A DNA stretch of 64,000 bases from Tritrichomonas foetus (taxonomy: Eukaryota; Parabasalia; Tritrichomonadida; Tritrichomonadidae). This document shows positions 49,772 through 59,440 of this stretch, in pieces. Below the pieces are notes generated by a model. The model worked only from the letters and a program-made list of their open reading frames with translations, made no database searches and was not told where the DNA came from. Both the position numbers and the translations under genes were made by a program. The DNA is taken from NCBI GenBank assembly GCA_001839685.1, contig MLAK01000598.1:31142-95141 (forward strand), given 5' to 3'. Positions within the stretch are counted from its first letter, which is position 1; every line of letters starts with the position of its first letter.

Positions 49772-50449
49772 CTATTCCATCAATTCAATTTCGTCTTCTC
49801 CCTCATCGCGCGAAGTAAGAAGCCAATCAGGAAGAAGCCTTTTTCTTTTAAGTGCTTTCTTCAACATCTTCCTGAGGGCGTCCTCCAATCCTTGAGTTGT
49901 AACCGCACTCGTTTCAAAATAACGAGCATTCAATCTTTCAGCCATAGCGACAGCATCATCGAATTTGATTTCTCGTGGGTTCTTCCACGAATCTATTTTT
50001 GTTCCAAATATTGCAACGTCACAAGGGGCGCCAACCCAGTTTCTCGCGTCTGTAACAAATGCAGGAATTGCATCGAAGCTTTTGGCGTTCGTAACGTCGT
50101 AAACAACAATAACTATATCGGCATCTTGGAAAAATATTGGTAAAATTGACCTATATTGGGGGTTTCCAGCTGTATCCCATATCTCCAAATTGACATTAGC
50201 GCCCGGAACGAGTCGATTACAGGTTTTGTAATCTGAGCCAATCGTCATAAAATAGCCTTCGGTGTAAGAATCGTTTGTTATTCGATCGAATAATTTCGTT
50301 TTTCCAGTTTTTTCATCACCGCAAATAACTAATTTCAAATTCTGTTTTGGAACATCATCTGGATCAATTGAAGTAGTAGCTTTCATAATACTTTGTCCAT
50401 TTCGAAGGAAACCTCGAAGCGCGTCTTTGATTGAAGTACTAATATTCAT
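49772..50449 (-). CDS. Atypical Rab/Ras-like GTPase without prenylation site
   Basis: The 225-residue protein has a 37-residue N-terminal extension before the GTPase domain. G1 is GDEKTGKTK (44-52), G3 is WDTAGNPQ (91-98), G4 is GTKID (about 149-153) and G5 is ETSAV. Three departures stand out: the glutamine after DTAG, which positions water for hydrolysis, is Asn followed by Pro; G4 is TKID rather than NKxD; and the C-terminus is acidic (RDEGEDEIELME) with no cysteine. It is therefore probably a slow or non-hydrolysing GTPase that is not membrane-anchored by lipid, comparable with Rab-like (RABL) proteins. The acidic tail and N-terminal extension may bind partners. Not assignable to a named subfamily. 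Confidence 0.88.
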   Translation of the reverse strand: MNISTSIKDALRGFLRNGQSIMKATTSIDPDDVPKQNLKLVICGDEKTGKTKLFDRITNDSYTEGYFMTIGSDYKTCNRLVPGANVNLEIWDTAGNPQYRSILPIFFQDADIVIVVYDVTNAKSFDAIPAFVTDARNWVGAPCDVAIFGTKIDSWKNPREIKFDDAVAMAERLNARYFETSAVTTQGLEDALRKMLKKALKRKRLLPDWLLTSRDEGEDEIELME

Positions 50450-50665
50450 TTATTAATTTAGAAATCGGTTATGGTAAAACATGGTGAAATTGAAAACCCG
50501 TTAAAAGTTCACATAAACTTTTTCAATAATTTGGAAAATATTTCTCCTGAAACTTTTTCAGTATTTATCTGGTTCTCAATTCACTGATCTTCAATCAATT
50601 GTTTTGACCAAATAATTACTGAAAAAGTGAACTATTATTTTTTTTAAAGAGGGAATCCATCTGGA

Positions 50666-51295
50666 ATGAAGGTTGCTGTCTTATGTGCAAATGGAAAAGC
50701 TGGTCAATTGATTGTTACTGAACTCCTTTCACGTGGTGTTGAAGTAACTGCCATCGTTCGTGGCGAAAATCGATCAAAAGCTCCAAAAGCAATCATAAAA
50801 GATATTTTCACACTTACATCTGATGATTTAAATGATTTTGATGTTATCATAAATTGTTTTGGTGTTTTTGCTGATGATCTTCTTGATCAGTTCACATCAC
50901 TGGCAAAGCAGTTATGTGATGCTTTAAGTGGTAAAACACAACGTCTTCTGATTGTTGGTGGTGCTGGAAGTTTGTACACTGATGAAACACATCAAACTCA
51001 AATGTTTGATACTCCAGATTTTCCAGAAATTTACAAGAAGGCATCAAAAGCTCATGGTCAATCACTTGAATACTACAGAACAAGAAGTGATGTGAAATGG
51101 ACATATGTGAGCCCAGCACTCGATTTTGTCGTCGATGGCGCCAAAACTGGAAAGTATACTTTAATTGGAGAAGAAGTGAAATTCAATAGCAAAGGTGAAA
51201 GTGCCATAAGCTATGCTGATTTTGCTACAGCTATCGTTGATGAAGCATTGAATGGAAATCACATTCAACAAAGAATTTCTTTTCTTACTGAGTAA
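50666..51295 (+). CDS. NmrA-like / atypical SDR NAD(P)-binding protein
   Basis: The 209-residue protein is a single Rossmann-fold domain of the atypical short-chain dehydrogenase group, related to bacterial YwnB-like and NmrA-like proteins that bind NAD(P)H and act as flavin reductases or redox sensors. The dinucleotide loop is CANGKAG (7-13), a variant of GATGxxG, followed by a VTAIVRGENRSKA segment typical of NADP binding, INCFG (61-65), LLIVGGAGSLY (94-104) and YVSPALDF (151-158). It has no Tyr-x3-Lys catalytic pair of classical SDRs, as normal for this group. Length is complete. Homologues are mainly bacterial, so lateral transfer into trichomonads is plausible, but this needs a tree. Cytosolic; substrate unknown. 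Confidence 0.85.
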   Translation: MKVAVLCANGKAGQLIVTELLSRGVEVTAIVRGENRSKAPKAIIKDIFTLTSDDLNDFDVIINCFGVFADDLLDQFTSLAKQLCDALSGKTQRLLIVGGAGSLYTDETHQTQMFDTPDFPEIYKKASKAHGQSLEYYRTRSDVKWTYVSPALDFVVDGAKTGKYTLIGEEVKFNSKGESAISYADFATAIVDEALNGNHIQQRISFLTE

Positions 51296-51622
51296 AAATT
51301 ATACGAGTCAAATATAAATAATTTTTTTCTTTCCTCATAGTTGCTCGTTTATAAATTTTCCCAAAATCATTTGTGAATGTATCTTTCATATTTGGATTAT
51401 CGTTCCATAATAATAAAAAACAGATAAATATTTTATATATTAGAATAATAATCAAGTTTATAAAAATATTAAAATTTTACCCTTTTAATCATGAGATAAA
51501 ATCGTTTTTAGAAAATATAAACTATTAAATGTTTATCTGGTCTAAAATCTCAATTATTTTATTTTAATTGGTCGAATTATTCAAAAACTCGAATAACGGA
51601 TAAAAATCTGTGAAGAATTTTC
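51296..51622. other. Intergenic stretch
   Basis: About 330 bp of AT-rich DNA. No feature identified. Confidence 0.35.
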
Positions 51623-53176
51623 ATGGATTCTGCGAAATCCAATTCGCGGGATCTCCTCGAAATAGCAAAAGACATTTTCGCAGATTCTGCTGATCCCTCG
51701 GTTTTTGAGAGTGCTTATCATCCGGACGGCTCCACAATTAAAGAATTCCCTTCGAATGCACAAAAATATGTTTACGAAGCGCGCGAAAAGTTTTTTCGAT
51801 CAGGTGAAAATGAATTTCACCTTAATATCGCATTAAGTCCAGGCCATCATTTTACAAGTAAAGCGGCAATCACGCAGGATGTGATAAATCAAATTCGTCC
51901 CATGTTTGCGGCCGAGTATTTAAAGCATATCGGATCAGTCAATTCTACAGCAGCTGTAAAGCTCGTCCAGAAGATCCTTCCGTTGACTGCCGATAATATC
52001 GAAATTCATACACGAAAAAACGGTTACAATACTGAACAATTAATTGTTAACCAAAATCCAAAAGTTTATGCTAAGAAAAGTCAATCAAGAACATCAATGA
52101 CGAATAAGTGTAAAAAAATCAGAGAGAACTTTTTGACTGCATGGGCACAAATTGATAACAACTTCCCAACAGAAACTAGAAAACCACTGCCGCGACCGTT
52201 TAAACCAAATGCATCAATCAAATCTATGGAAATGATCAGCAAGTCAAAAGAAAAAAAGAAGAAATGTCCAACATCAATTCCAAAGGAACTATTACGAAAT
52301 AGGAAGAAACCACAAATTGATCCTTTCATTCGTGCGTTTCCATTTATCCTTCCAAGATCAGAAATTGAATCAGTTGTTCAAGCTTTTTCTGAGAAGTTCG
52401 ATATTGATGGATATCTTGATGCTGGTCCAAAAAATGCCAAAGATTGTATTGATTTTTTACGAGCTGGTGTTTGCTCACGGATTTTATATCATGTTGCAAA
52501 ATATATGCATGCAACTCTTGTTCTGAACATTGAAGATTATCCTGATTTTATTCGTGCGCGCGCTTTATGGCATATCATATATAAAAAACTGGACGATTCG
52601 ATTGTTTCTTATCGTTTCGTTTCAATTGCATTAATGATGATAAAAAGCTGCACTTTTGTTTTGTTCGATGAGCATTCAACACCAACATCATTTCGAGACA
52701 AAAAAATAGTTGAATCAACTTTATTTGTAATGATTGATAAATTTTTAAATCCGTTCCAGATTTTTGATTCCCTTGAAAAGCCAGAAGATTACAGAGCAAC
52801 CCTCACTCCAATTATGCTTGAAAATGGAAAGCCAATGCTTGATGATATTAACACTTTAGTTGAAAAAGGAATGCTAAAAAATGATGAAGAAAAAATCGCT
52901 CGTTTAATGACTCAACCAAATGGTGTTCCAGATTTACTTTGCTTACTTGGCGCTGAATCATGGGGAGATGTGGCTGAATATACTGGACCTAGAAATAGGT
53001 CAAGATATAATGAAACAAGAATTGTTCAGAAATTGATTGAGATGGATATTGCAAAGTTGAATGAAAAAATGCCACGAACACCACCAAAATGGGTAAAAAA
53101 TGAATCATTAACACCAAGAAACAAAACAAAGAAAAGTCTATTTACTGTTCCTTCAATTGATGCTTTTACTCCATAA
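51623..53176 (+). CDS. Unknown 517-residue protein
   Basis: The protein is not recognised. Residues 1-120 are mixed and mostly helical (SNAQKYVYEAREKFFRSG, VINQIRPMFAAEYLKHIG), 120-235 form a basic linker with Lys-rich and Pro-rich runs (KSKEKKKKCPTSIPKELLRNRKK), and 240-400 form a helical domain (PFILPRSEIESVVQAFSEKF, CIDFLRAGVCSRILYHVAKY, RALWHIIYKKLDDSIVSYRF) that may be a protein-interaction module. The C-terminus is Pro/Thr/Lys-rich (PRTPPKWVKN, TPRNKTKK), with possible phosphorylation sites. No signal peptide or membrane span. The frame is open over the full length with balanced codons, so the gene is real. The basic linker might bind microtubules or nucleic acid, but this is only a suggestion from composition. 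Confidence 0.75.
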   Translation: MDSAKSNSRDLLEIAKDIFADSADPSVFESAYHPDGSTIKEFPSNAQKYVYEAREKFFRSGENEFHLNIALSPGHHFTSKAAITQDVINQIRPMFAAEYLKHIGSVNSTAAVKLVQKILPLTADNIEIHTRKNGYNTEQLIVNQNPKVYAKKSQSRTSMTNKCKKIRENFLTAWAQIDNNFPTETRKPLPRPFKPNASIKSMEMISKSKEKKKKCPTSIPKELLRNRKKPQIDPFIRAFPFILPRSEIESVVQAFSEKFDIDGYLDAGPKNAKDCIDFLRAGVCSRILYHVAKYMHATLVLNIEDYPDFIRARALWHIIYKKLDDSIVSYRFVSIALMMIKSCTFVLFDEHSTPTSFRDKKIVESTLFVMIDKFLNPFQIFDSLEKPEDYRATLTPIMLENGKPMLDDINTLVEKGMLKNDEEKIARLMTQPNGVPDLLCLLGAESWGDVAEYTGPRNRSRYNETRIVQKLIEMDIAKLNEKMPRTPPKWVKNESLTPRNKTKKSLFTVPSIDAFTP

Positions 53177-53606
53177 ATTGTTTGTATTTCATGAATTTTC
53201 ATTTATTTTTTATGATTTTTCTACTTGAATATTTCGTGAAGATAAGTTAAAAAAGTCAATGTATGAATGAAATGCGAAATTGTTGCTTTTTTTCTGGGTT
53301 TTCTTTGTTGACACTTAAATTAGCTAAATATGAGCTCATTCAGAAAGCCACTCGAGGAAGTGTCAGTGCTAGTTGTTCATTGAGTCAGTAAAGATCACTT
53401 CATATTCTTCATTTAATTTCACCTAGTTTTGACCTTGATTTCTCTCATGAAAAAGAAATTCTGTTTGACGGAAAATATTTAAGTTCCCAAAAATGAGTTT
53501 GACATTCGTGAAAGCGAAGAAAAGGAGAGTATAAAATGAAAGAAGAAAAAACGAATAGGTGTATTTTTTTTCGTGCCTCTTTAGTCAGTCAGATGTGTAA
53601 TGTTAA
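53177..53606. other. Intergenic stretch between convergent genes
   Basis: About 430 bp, AT-rich; nothing found. Confidence 0.35.
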
Positions 53607-54101
53607 TTAAAATACTCCACTTGGGCTATAAACGCTGGAATAGAGGGTTGGGCTCTTTGTGTTTGGAAATCCTGAGCGTTGGGTTGAGTTCATTATCGAT
53701 GATTGGCTCTTTGACTCGGCGTATTCTCTAGCGAGTCTTAGATGGCCGGGTGAACCGTTACAGAGGCTAATATTTCCTCTGTTTGCGATTGACCTGCGCT
53801 GGCTTTCTTGCCTTTGCTGTTCGAGGTCATGTTGCCTTGAAAATGAGAAATTAATGACGCTGCTGTTTGATGGTGGTTTTTGGATTCTGCTGTTTTGAAA
53901 TTGGGAATTTGACTCTTGGAATCTGTACTTATAGATGAGATTGTTTTCGTCAGCAGATGGTTGTGGATAGTTGTAGAATCCAGATCGGAGTTCAATTACA
54001 GCACGAGGTGAGGCTGTTGGGAAAATCTCGGCTGGCTTCGGTGGAGGGGGAACTCTGGTGGTGAAGAAATGACGGTGTTGCCTCTCGTACTCGATTGACA
54101 T
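53607..54101 (-). CDS. Small disordered orphan protein
   Basis: The 164-residue product (MSIEYERQHRHFFTTRVPPP...) is not recognised. It is rich in Ser, Gln, Asn, Arg and Pro, with a poly-Pro start, a SGFYNYPQPSADENN segment, a Gln/Arg-rich middle (RQHDLEQQRQESQRR) and repeated Ser-Pro/Thr-Pro near the end (SPTLYSSVYSPSGVF). It is probably intrinsically disordered. GC is above that of the flanking DNA, and the frame is longer and more balanced than chance ORFs, so I accept it as a gene. A TTAACTTTTTGATTC box about 190 bp upstream (54292-54306) lies in the opposite orientation. It could be a cytoskeleton-associated or regulatory phosphoprotein; the sequence does not tell. Confidence 0.6.
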   Translation of the reverse strand: MSIEYERQHRHFFTTRVPPPPKPAEIFPTASPRAVIELRSGFYNYPQPSADENNLIYKYRFQESNSQFQNSRIQKPPSNSSVINFSFSRQHDLEQQRQESQRRSIANRGNISLCNGSPGHLRLAREYAESKSQSSIMNSTQRSGFPNTKSPTLYSSVYSPSGVF

Positions 54102-54777
54102 TTATTTAACCAAAAAATAAATATTAGAGTGATGCGGAGACGTTTAGAAACCGTTACCATCTCAATTTTGATTATTCCCAAAATAAAGTACTCAAATATA
54201 TGACAAAAGATATAATTGAATTAAAACGATTTGAAGAAAAAAAAAACGTGAAGTTGCTTCAATATTCAAAATATTGACTGAAAATGTATATTTAACTTTT
54301 TGATTCATTATACGGCCATCTTTTGAATGTTGCAATTCGAATGATCAAACAATTGGGTATTGGCCAAAATTGAGAAATTCTATATTTAAATGGTCATGAA
54401 ATATCAAGTGATTAGGTGAGTATTCAAAAAGCTGAATATTTTATCTCTTTTATTCATGTGATATTTAGAATGGTGCTTTTTTAGGCCATAACCTCACTTA
54501 AATACTTTATAAGACAAAAAATTTTACTTTCATTAAAATATAACCTTACTACTAAACCTGGGTAGATATACAGTTACCTATGAGTTTAGTAATTATGAAG
54601 TGAAAGGTGACCTTTCAAAGGTCAAATAAATTCATGATTATTTTTTTTTTGGATTTCAATAAAAAATAAGCTGATAATACCAAAAAACAAAAAGAAAAGT
54701 GTTATTAATTTATAATACTTTATTAAATACAAACAAATAAAAAAACGAATCATACAAATTTCTTAACCAATCAGAAT
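54102..54777. other. Intergenic stretch
   Basis: About 680 bp, AT-rich. Contains an AACTTTTTGA box and a near-palindromic GTGACCTTTCAAAGGTCAAA segment (about 54608-54627); no gene. Confidence 0.35.
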
Positions 54778-55998
54778 TCATAATTCTAATATTTGTTTTG
54801 TAATATTGAAAGGGGCAGATTTCCTTTTCGTTGGTACAATGACATCATTACCACTCTTTACATTATCTTTCCTTCCAACATTCAGACTATAACTTAATTT
54901 TGTGTTAATATTTGGCCTCCCAGTGGTTATAGTTGACAACCTTAAACCGCTACATGCTTTAGTATCCAAATGACCTATAACCGAATTTACTGGTGAAATG
55001 TATTTCAAATTAGATTCTTTTTGAACAGCCCAATTGTATTGGCTTATACTTGTAATGAAGATTACATCATTACGTTTCAAATTAGGCATGAATTCGAAGT
55101 TCGCACGTTGGTTCATTGTTGGTCCATATATAGCTATTCCACATAAGTTATTTCGTTCGATTCCAGATGCACTACAAAGTGTGACCAATTTTCCATTGAA
55201 TCTTTCGTCATAACCTTTTGAAACTATATTCTTACTTCTGAAAATCAATTTTAGTTTCAACATGCTTAAAAACTCAGAACAAGCTTTCTCGCCAAAAAGA
55301 TGACCTTGTCCTTTTTTGGTCGGTAAATACATTGGCAAAACATCTGTTGGCTCAGAATTAAATAATTCGATTAATAATTGATTGTTCAGAATGTCAATTG
55401 GCCTTTTAATTTGCGCTATTGCTTTCAAATTATGAATCTCCTTCCCTATTCCACCACTCACACAAAAAGCTTCTTTATTTATAATTCCTGCAATTGGCAG
55501 CACAGAAAAAGTTTTCATGAATGGACCAAAAAGTTCACAATTTTGATACATCATATCAAGCTCTTCTCTGAAACCATTAACAATACATGCTTTTGTGAAT
55601 TCTTCATAGCCCCTCAATATTGCTATATTTGTTGGCCATAAAATCTTCATCAAATAGACCACAAGAACCGTCTCCACCTGAAAATCGCCATAACCAGTTA
55701 AATTTCCTAAGAAAAGATACTTTTGGCGCGCCGGCGATCCATGTTTTGATAATATCCGTAAAAGGTCAATAAAACTTCCATGCAAGCTCCCAACAATTAC
55801 GTAGTCACCAATAAGATTGAGAAGCGATGGTTCTTTCTCGAGAATACCGTGCACACCTGTCAATAATTTGTTAACAACGAACGGTGGAATAAGAGGAACC
55901 TTAAGACGTTTCTGTTTTTTCGCAAATGCTTCCATATTATCAGTAAATTGCGTTTCAATGAATCGGAATATTTCTGGATAATCGATCTCATCCATCAT
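54778..55998 (-). CDS. PP1-like pseudophosphatase (PPP family, metal ligands lost)
   Basis: The 406-residue protein keeps the order and spacing of PPP-family Ser/Thr phosphatases, yet nearly every catalytic motif is altered. GDIHGQ is GSLHGS (70-75), GDYVDRG is GNLTGYG (98-104), RGNHE is RGYEE (129-133), FCVHGGIS is FCVSGGIG (178-185), SDP is SEP (about 215), GRGxxFG is GQGHLFG (230-236), RAHQ is FRSKN (253-257) and FSAPNYC is LCSASG (274-279). The Asp, Asn and His ligands for the two metals are therefore missing except the first His, so dephosphorylation is not expected. Hydrophobic core blocks (YLFLGNL, NIAILRGY, LPIAGIINKEAFCV) are kept, as for a conserved fold. It may bind PP1 regulators or substrates. 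The intact frame suggests function. The C-terminal 90 residues are unrelated and basic. Confidence 0.85.
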   Translation of the reverse strand: MMDEIDYPEIFRFIETQFTDNMEAFAKKQKRLKVPLIPPFVVNKLLTGVHGILEKEPSLLNLIGDYVIVGSLHGSFIDLLRILSKHGSPARQKYLFLGNLTGYGDFQVETVLVVYLMKILWPTNIAILRGYEEFTKACIVNGFREELDMMYQNCELFGPFMKTFSVLPIAGIINKEAFCVSGGIGKEIHNLKAIAQIKRPIDILNNQLLIELFNSEPTDVLPMYLPTKKGQGHLFGEKACSEFLSMLKLKLIFRSKNIVSKGYDERFNGKLVTLCSASGIERNNLCGIAIYGPTMNQRANFEFMPNLKRNDVIFITSISQYNWAVQKESNLKYISPVNSVIGHLDTKACSGLRLSTITTGRPNINTKLSYSLNVGRKDNVKSGNDVIVPTKRKSAPFNITKQILEL

Positions 55999-57201
55999 TT
56001 TTGTGAATGTTTTTTGAATAGTTTATTTCTATATTTCCTCATTTTTGAGATTATCACAATTGAGGTAATTGCATCACTCCCTATTTTACATCAATAGAGT
56101 ACAACTGTTTATTCTCTGGAGAAAAGAAGAAGATAATTCATTTTGGATGTTGTTTTTATTTGAAATTTGAATAAAGGATTTCAATGATTGCTTTTTTTTT
56201 TGAAGTGATTATTTTCTCAACCATTGAAAACTTGCATATACAATTTTTTTCAATGGAATTGTCGACTTTTCTATATTTATAAAGCTATTTATTAATCATT
56301 CAATTTTATGCATTTTATATGACTGGGAAAAACATTCAAATTTTATCTGATGAGCATTTATGTTTTTAACTTCACACTTTTTTGATCATTCAGCTAGTAT
56401 AATCGAAATACTAACTGCCTCAATAACTTTATCTAAATTCACAATTATGTCTAAGGTGAATATTATTTTGTCATGATTTTAATCGGTTCAGCCAAGAGAT
56501 TAAATCATATTCACCATTGTGGATTTTGAATCGTTATAGAAATTCCTTGTTGTTTCTGGTTTTTATTTTGATGAATTGATTTTATCATCGGTTCATTTTT
56601 ACCATTTTGAAAGATCATCAAAATTTCTTTGCCAAATTATTCTTTCAAAACTACAAATGATACTAATCTATAAAATCATCTTCCTTCATGGAAAATCGAA
56701 GGGTGGAAATCATTGGGAATAACTTGATTCACATTCAAATGACCAAACTTTATCTTTTCAAAGTCAAATTCATACATTTGAAATCAAAGATGCAAATCTA
56801 CAAAAATCACTATTTCGATTAGATTGCTTTACACGATCTCGCAAACATAATTTTTCCGCTCATATTATTAAATGTAAAATATTACTTTTTCCCATCGGAA
56901 ATGGAACGGGTTTACCATAAACTTAATTATCCATATTTTACTTCAATTGATTTCCCATGCATTTATCAGCAATGTAATATATATAAATCTAAAATCTCCA
57001 TTCTAATCATCTATTTGAATCCACTTTCACATTATGTGATTAATTTGAATTTCAATGCGTATAGATGATGAACATAGAAACTTTAACACTGAAAGCCTGA
57101 GAGGTCTTTTCCTAATTATTGATATCATACAGAAACATTTTTAATAGAAAAAATGAGTGATCGTGTGGTATATTTTTTTTATTAAGATAAAATGCGCACA
57201 T
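55999..57201. other. Intergenic stretch
   Basis: 1.2 kb of AT-rich DNA between the 5' end of the pseudophosphatase gene and the 3' end of the coiled-coil gene. I found no ORF, RNA gene or repeat. Confidence 0.4.
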
Positions 57202-58287
57202 TCAAACGATTTTGAGTGCCTCTCTGCGTTTCGCAATCTTAGCTTCATGCGTAACTCTAGCAATCTCACGCTTCATCATTTCATTATCTGCTCTCATTTT
57301 TAAGAGAATATTTTCTCGATCAGATAATTGTTTCTTGAGTGAAGTCAATTTTGTGAAAACTTCTTTAATATCATTTTCTCCTTCCCTTTGAATTGCTTCT
57401 TGTTTTTTAATTGTTAACAGTTCTTGTTGAAGACTTTCTGTCTGAATAGACAAACTAGAAAGAGCTTCTTTTTGTCTTTTTTCTGTTCGATGAAGTGATT
57501 TTGTTAATGCTTTGATTATTTGTTCCATTTCTTTAATCTTTTGTTTCACTTGGACTGTCTGTTTTTTATGATTTTCTGTTTCTCGTTTTACCTGTGATTC
57601 ATATTTCTCATCCATTTGAATAAGCTGGTCTTTGAAATTGTCCATTGTTACGTTGTGTGTTTGTTCCATTTCTTCTAATGTGTGGACACATTCAAAAAGC
57701 TGCTGACGTGCTTGGAGGAGTGAATTTAAACGCTCTTGGTTCTTTTCTTGAAGTCGTGTTTCAAGTTTCTTAATCCTATTAAATTCCATATCATGAGTTT
57801 GTTCAATATCGGCTTCCGAGTCTGCATCCACGGCTTGTTCAATCTTAGAATTCGATTCAAGCTTTTTCGATATTAAATCTTGAACTTTTTTGATTTCAAT
57901 CTCAACTGGTGCAATTTTTTCTGAAATTCGTTTTGGAATAGATTTTTGAATTTCAACCAACGTGTTTTGGAAATCTTGATGAAGGGTCTCAATTTCTTCT
58001 GCTAGAGTTGCTTCTAGTTCTTTGATTGTTAATGCATGACTTGATTTCAATTTGGCTATTTGCATTCCTTGACTCACCTTCTTTCTTTGATGCTTTCCAA
58101 TGACGACTTGTTGGCGTTGCTCCACTTGATTGTCAAGGTTTCGCAATTTATCTGTAGCTTCAACAATCTCTACTTGCAATGAGTTTAAATATTCGTTATC
58201 ACGTTGAATTTGATCATCAGCGAGGTTGATTTTCTGTTGAACTTTGTTTTGGAATTGCTCTATTCGGCGATCGAGTGTTTGATTCAT
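57202..58287 (-). CDS. Coiled-coil protein
   Basis: Almost the whole 361-residue product is predicted coiled coil from its heptad-like Leu/Ile spacing and Glu/Lys/Gln-rich surface (for example LRNLDNQVEQRQQVV, IKELEATLAEEIETLHQDF, IKALTKSLHRTEKRQKEAL). Short breaks occur near PKRISEKIAPVE (about 118-130) and around the acidic DADSEADIEQ (about 153-162). No head domain, signal or membrane segment is present, so it cannot be named; a cytoskeletal, flagellar or basal-body structural role is common for such proteins in flagellates but is inference only. The open frame is uninterrupted, and the chosen ATG (MNQTLDRRIEQF) is the first in frame. GC is moderately above the flanking DNA. Confidence 0.85.
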   Translation of the reverse strand: MNQTLDRRIEQFQNKVQQKINLADDQIQRDNEYLNSLQVEIVEATDKLRNLDNQVEQRQQVVIGKHQRKKVSQGMQIAKLKSSHALTIKELEATLAEEIETLHQDFQNTLVEIQKSIPKRISEKIAPVEIEIKKVQDLISKKLESNSKIEQAVDADSEADIEQTHDMEFNRIKKLETRLQEKNQERLNSLLQARQQLFECVHTLEEMEQTHNVTMDNFKDQLIQMDEKYESQVKRETENHKKQTVQVKQKIKEMEQIIKALTKSLHRTEKRQKEALSSLSIQTESLQQELLTIKKQEAIQREGENDIKEVFTKLTSLKKQLSDRENILLKMRADNEMMKREIARVTHEAKIAKRREALKIV

Positions 58288-58688
58288 CAGATGACATACG
58301 TTTAAAATTAATTGGAAGAATGATTGAGAGGTATTTAAATCTTATCAGCCAGAAATTTGATATGATGACTATTTGATTGTTTCGTCTTTTTACTCTGATT
58401 TTTACATATTGCTTAATGCTTTTAGCTGATTTAATTCGTTCATCTTACATGACCATATGAATCCGAGTTTTTTTTCGATTCTAAGATTTTTTTGCTGATG
58501 GTCAAAATAACGGTTAATTAACCAAAAAACCGAAATAGTAATTTCTTCAAGGATATTTTCGATTACCTTTTTTTGTTTGCTGTTGTTGTATTTTATCAAT
58601 GAATAATGCTTATCAATGAATGATGTTTATCAATTAATAATGTTTATCAATGAAAAATAAAAAAAGGGATTTTTAATCATAAATCATT
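58288..58688. other. Intergenic stretch between two same-strand genes
   Basis: 400 bp with a short array of 17-bp units (58593-58656). A 65-codon reverse ORF (58402-58599) has no family features. Confidence 0.35.
58593..58656. repeat. Short tandem repeat, 17-bp unit, about 3.7 copies
   Basis: Units close to ATCAATGAATAATGCTT, diverging slightly, lie 33 bp beyond the stop codon end of the Rab gene at 58689, so probably in its 3' flank. Confidence 0.85.
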
Positions 58689-59273
58689 TTAACAATTACA
58701 GCTACTATTTTTTCCTTTTGGATTATCTTCCCGAGTGATGCTCACCTGCGGGAGTGGTCCTTCTTGCTCGGTCGTTTGAACAGCTTCAGCAATTGCATAG
58801 AAAAGAACATCAATATTTTGGCCGAGCTGGGCAGACGTTTGAAATGTTTTCATGTTGTATTTTTTGGCAATTTGGTCCATTTTGTCGTTAATATCCGGAA
58901 TAATATCATTTTGCAAATCCAGCTTGTTTCCGACCAGAAATATATTCGGGATGTTGCCGCTTGATTCGAGATATTTGTGCCAATTTTCGATATGATCGAA
59001 AGTTTGTTCGTTCGTGAGATCAAATACGATGACAGCGACCTGAGAAGAGCGCGCATACATTGGAACAAGACAATGAAAGTCTTCTTGTCCTGCAGTATCC
59101 CAGATGCTGAGCGTGACTACTTCGCCTTCATAATCGACATTACACGGGATTGATGACGCAGCAACCGTTGGCTTGACTACGCCTTTATCGTTATTGTATG
59201 AATTGATAATACTCGTCTTTCCAACTGAAGTGTCGCCGACAAAAACAATTTTCCCTTTGAGGAATTTTGCCAT
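58689..59273 (-). CDS. Rab-family small GTPase
   Basis: The 194-residue protein has P-loop GDTSVGKTS (13-21), an effector-loop Thr in KPTVAAS, WDTAGQEDF (58-66) with catalytic Gln, NKLD (about 115-118) and TSAQ for G5. It ends in SSCNC, a Cys-x-Cys geranylgeranylation signal, so it should be membrane-bound and act in vesicle traffic. Sequence around switch II (HCLVPMYARSSQVAVIVFDL) is Rab-like but not close to one named class. It is divergent from the Trx-fold gene at 59441, the two starts being only 168 bp apart and perhaps sharing a promoter region. All catalytic residues appear intact, in contrast with the GTPase at 49772. Confidence 0.93.
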   Translation of the reverse strand: MAKFLKGKIVFVGDTSVGKTSIINSYNNDKGVVKPTVAASSIPCNVDYEGEVVTLSIWDTAGQEDFHCLVPMYARSSQVAVIVFDLTNEQTFDHIENWHKYLESSGNIPNIFLVGNKLDLQNDIIPDINDKMDQIAKKYNMKTFQTSAQLGQNIDVLFYAIAEAVQTTEQEGPLPQVSITREDNPKGKNSSCNC

Positions 59274-59440
59274 TTAAAATATGGCAATTCTGTTTTTATC
59301 TGGTTTCTTATCGTTCAATTTGTTCATCTGATCGATTATCCATTCAAATACGTCACCGTTATGAGATTTCATATGATATTTTGCTGATTAAATGATCTTA
59401 CTTTTTCAATGGAAAATACGTTTACAGAATTATACTTTAA

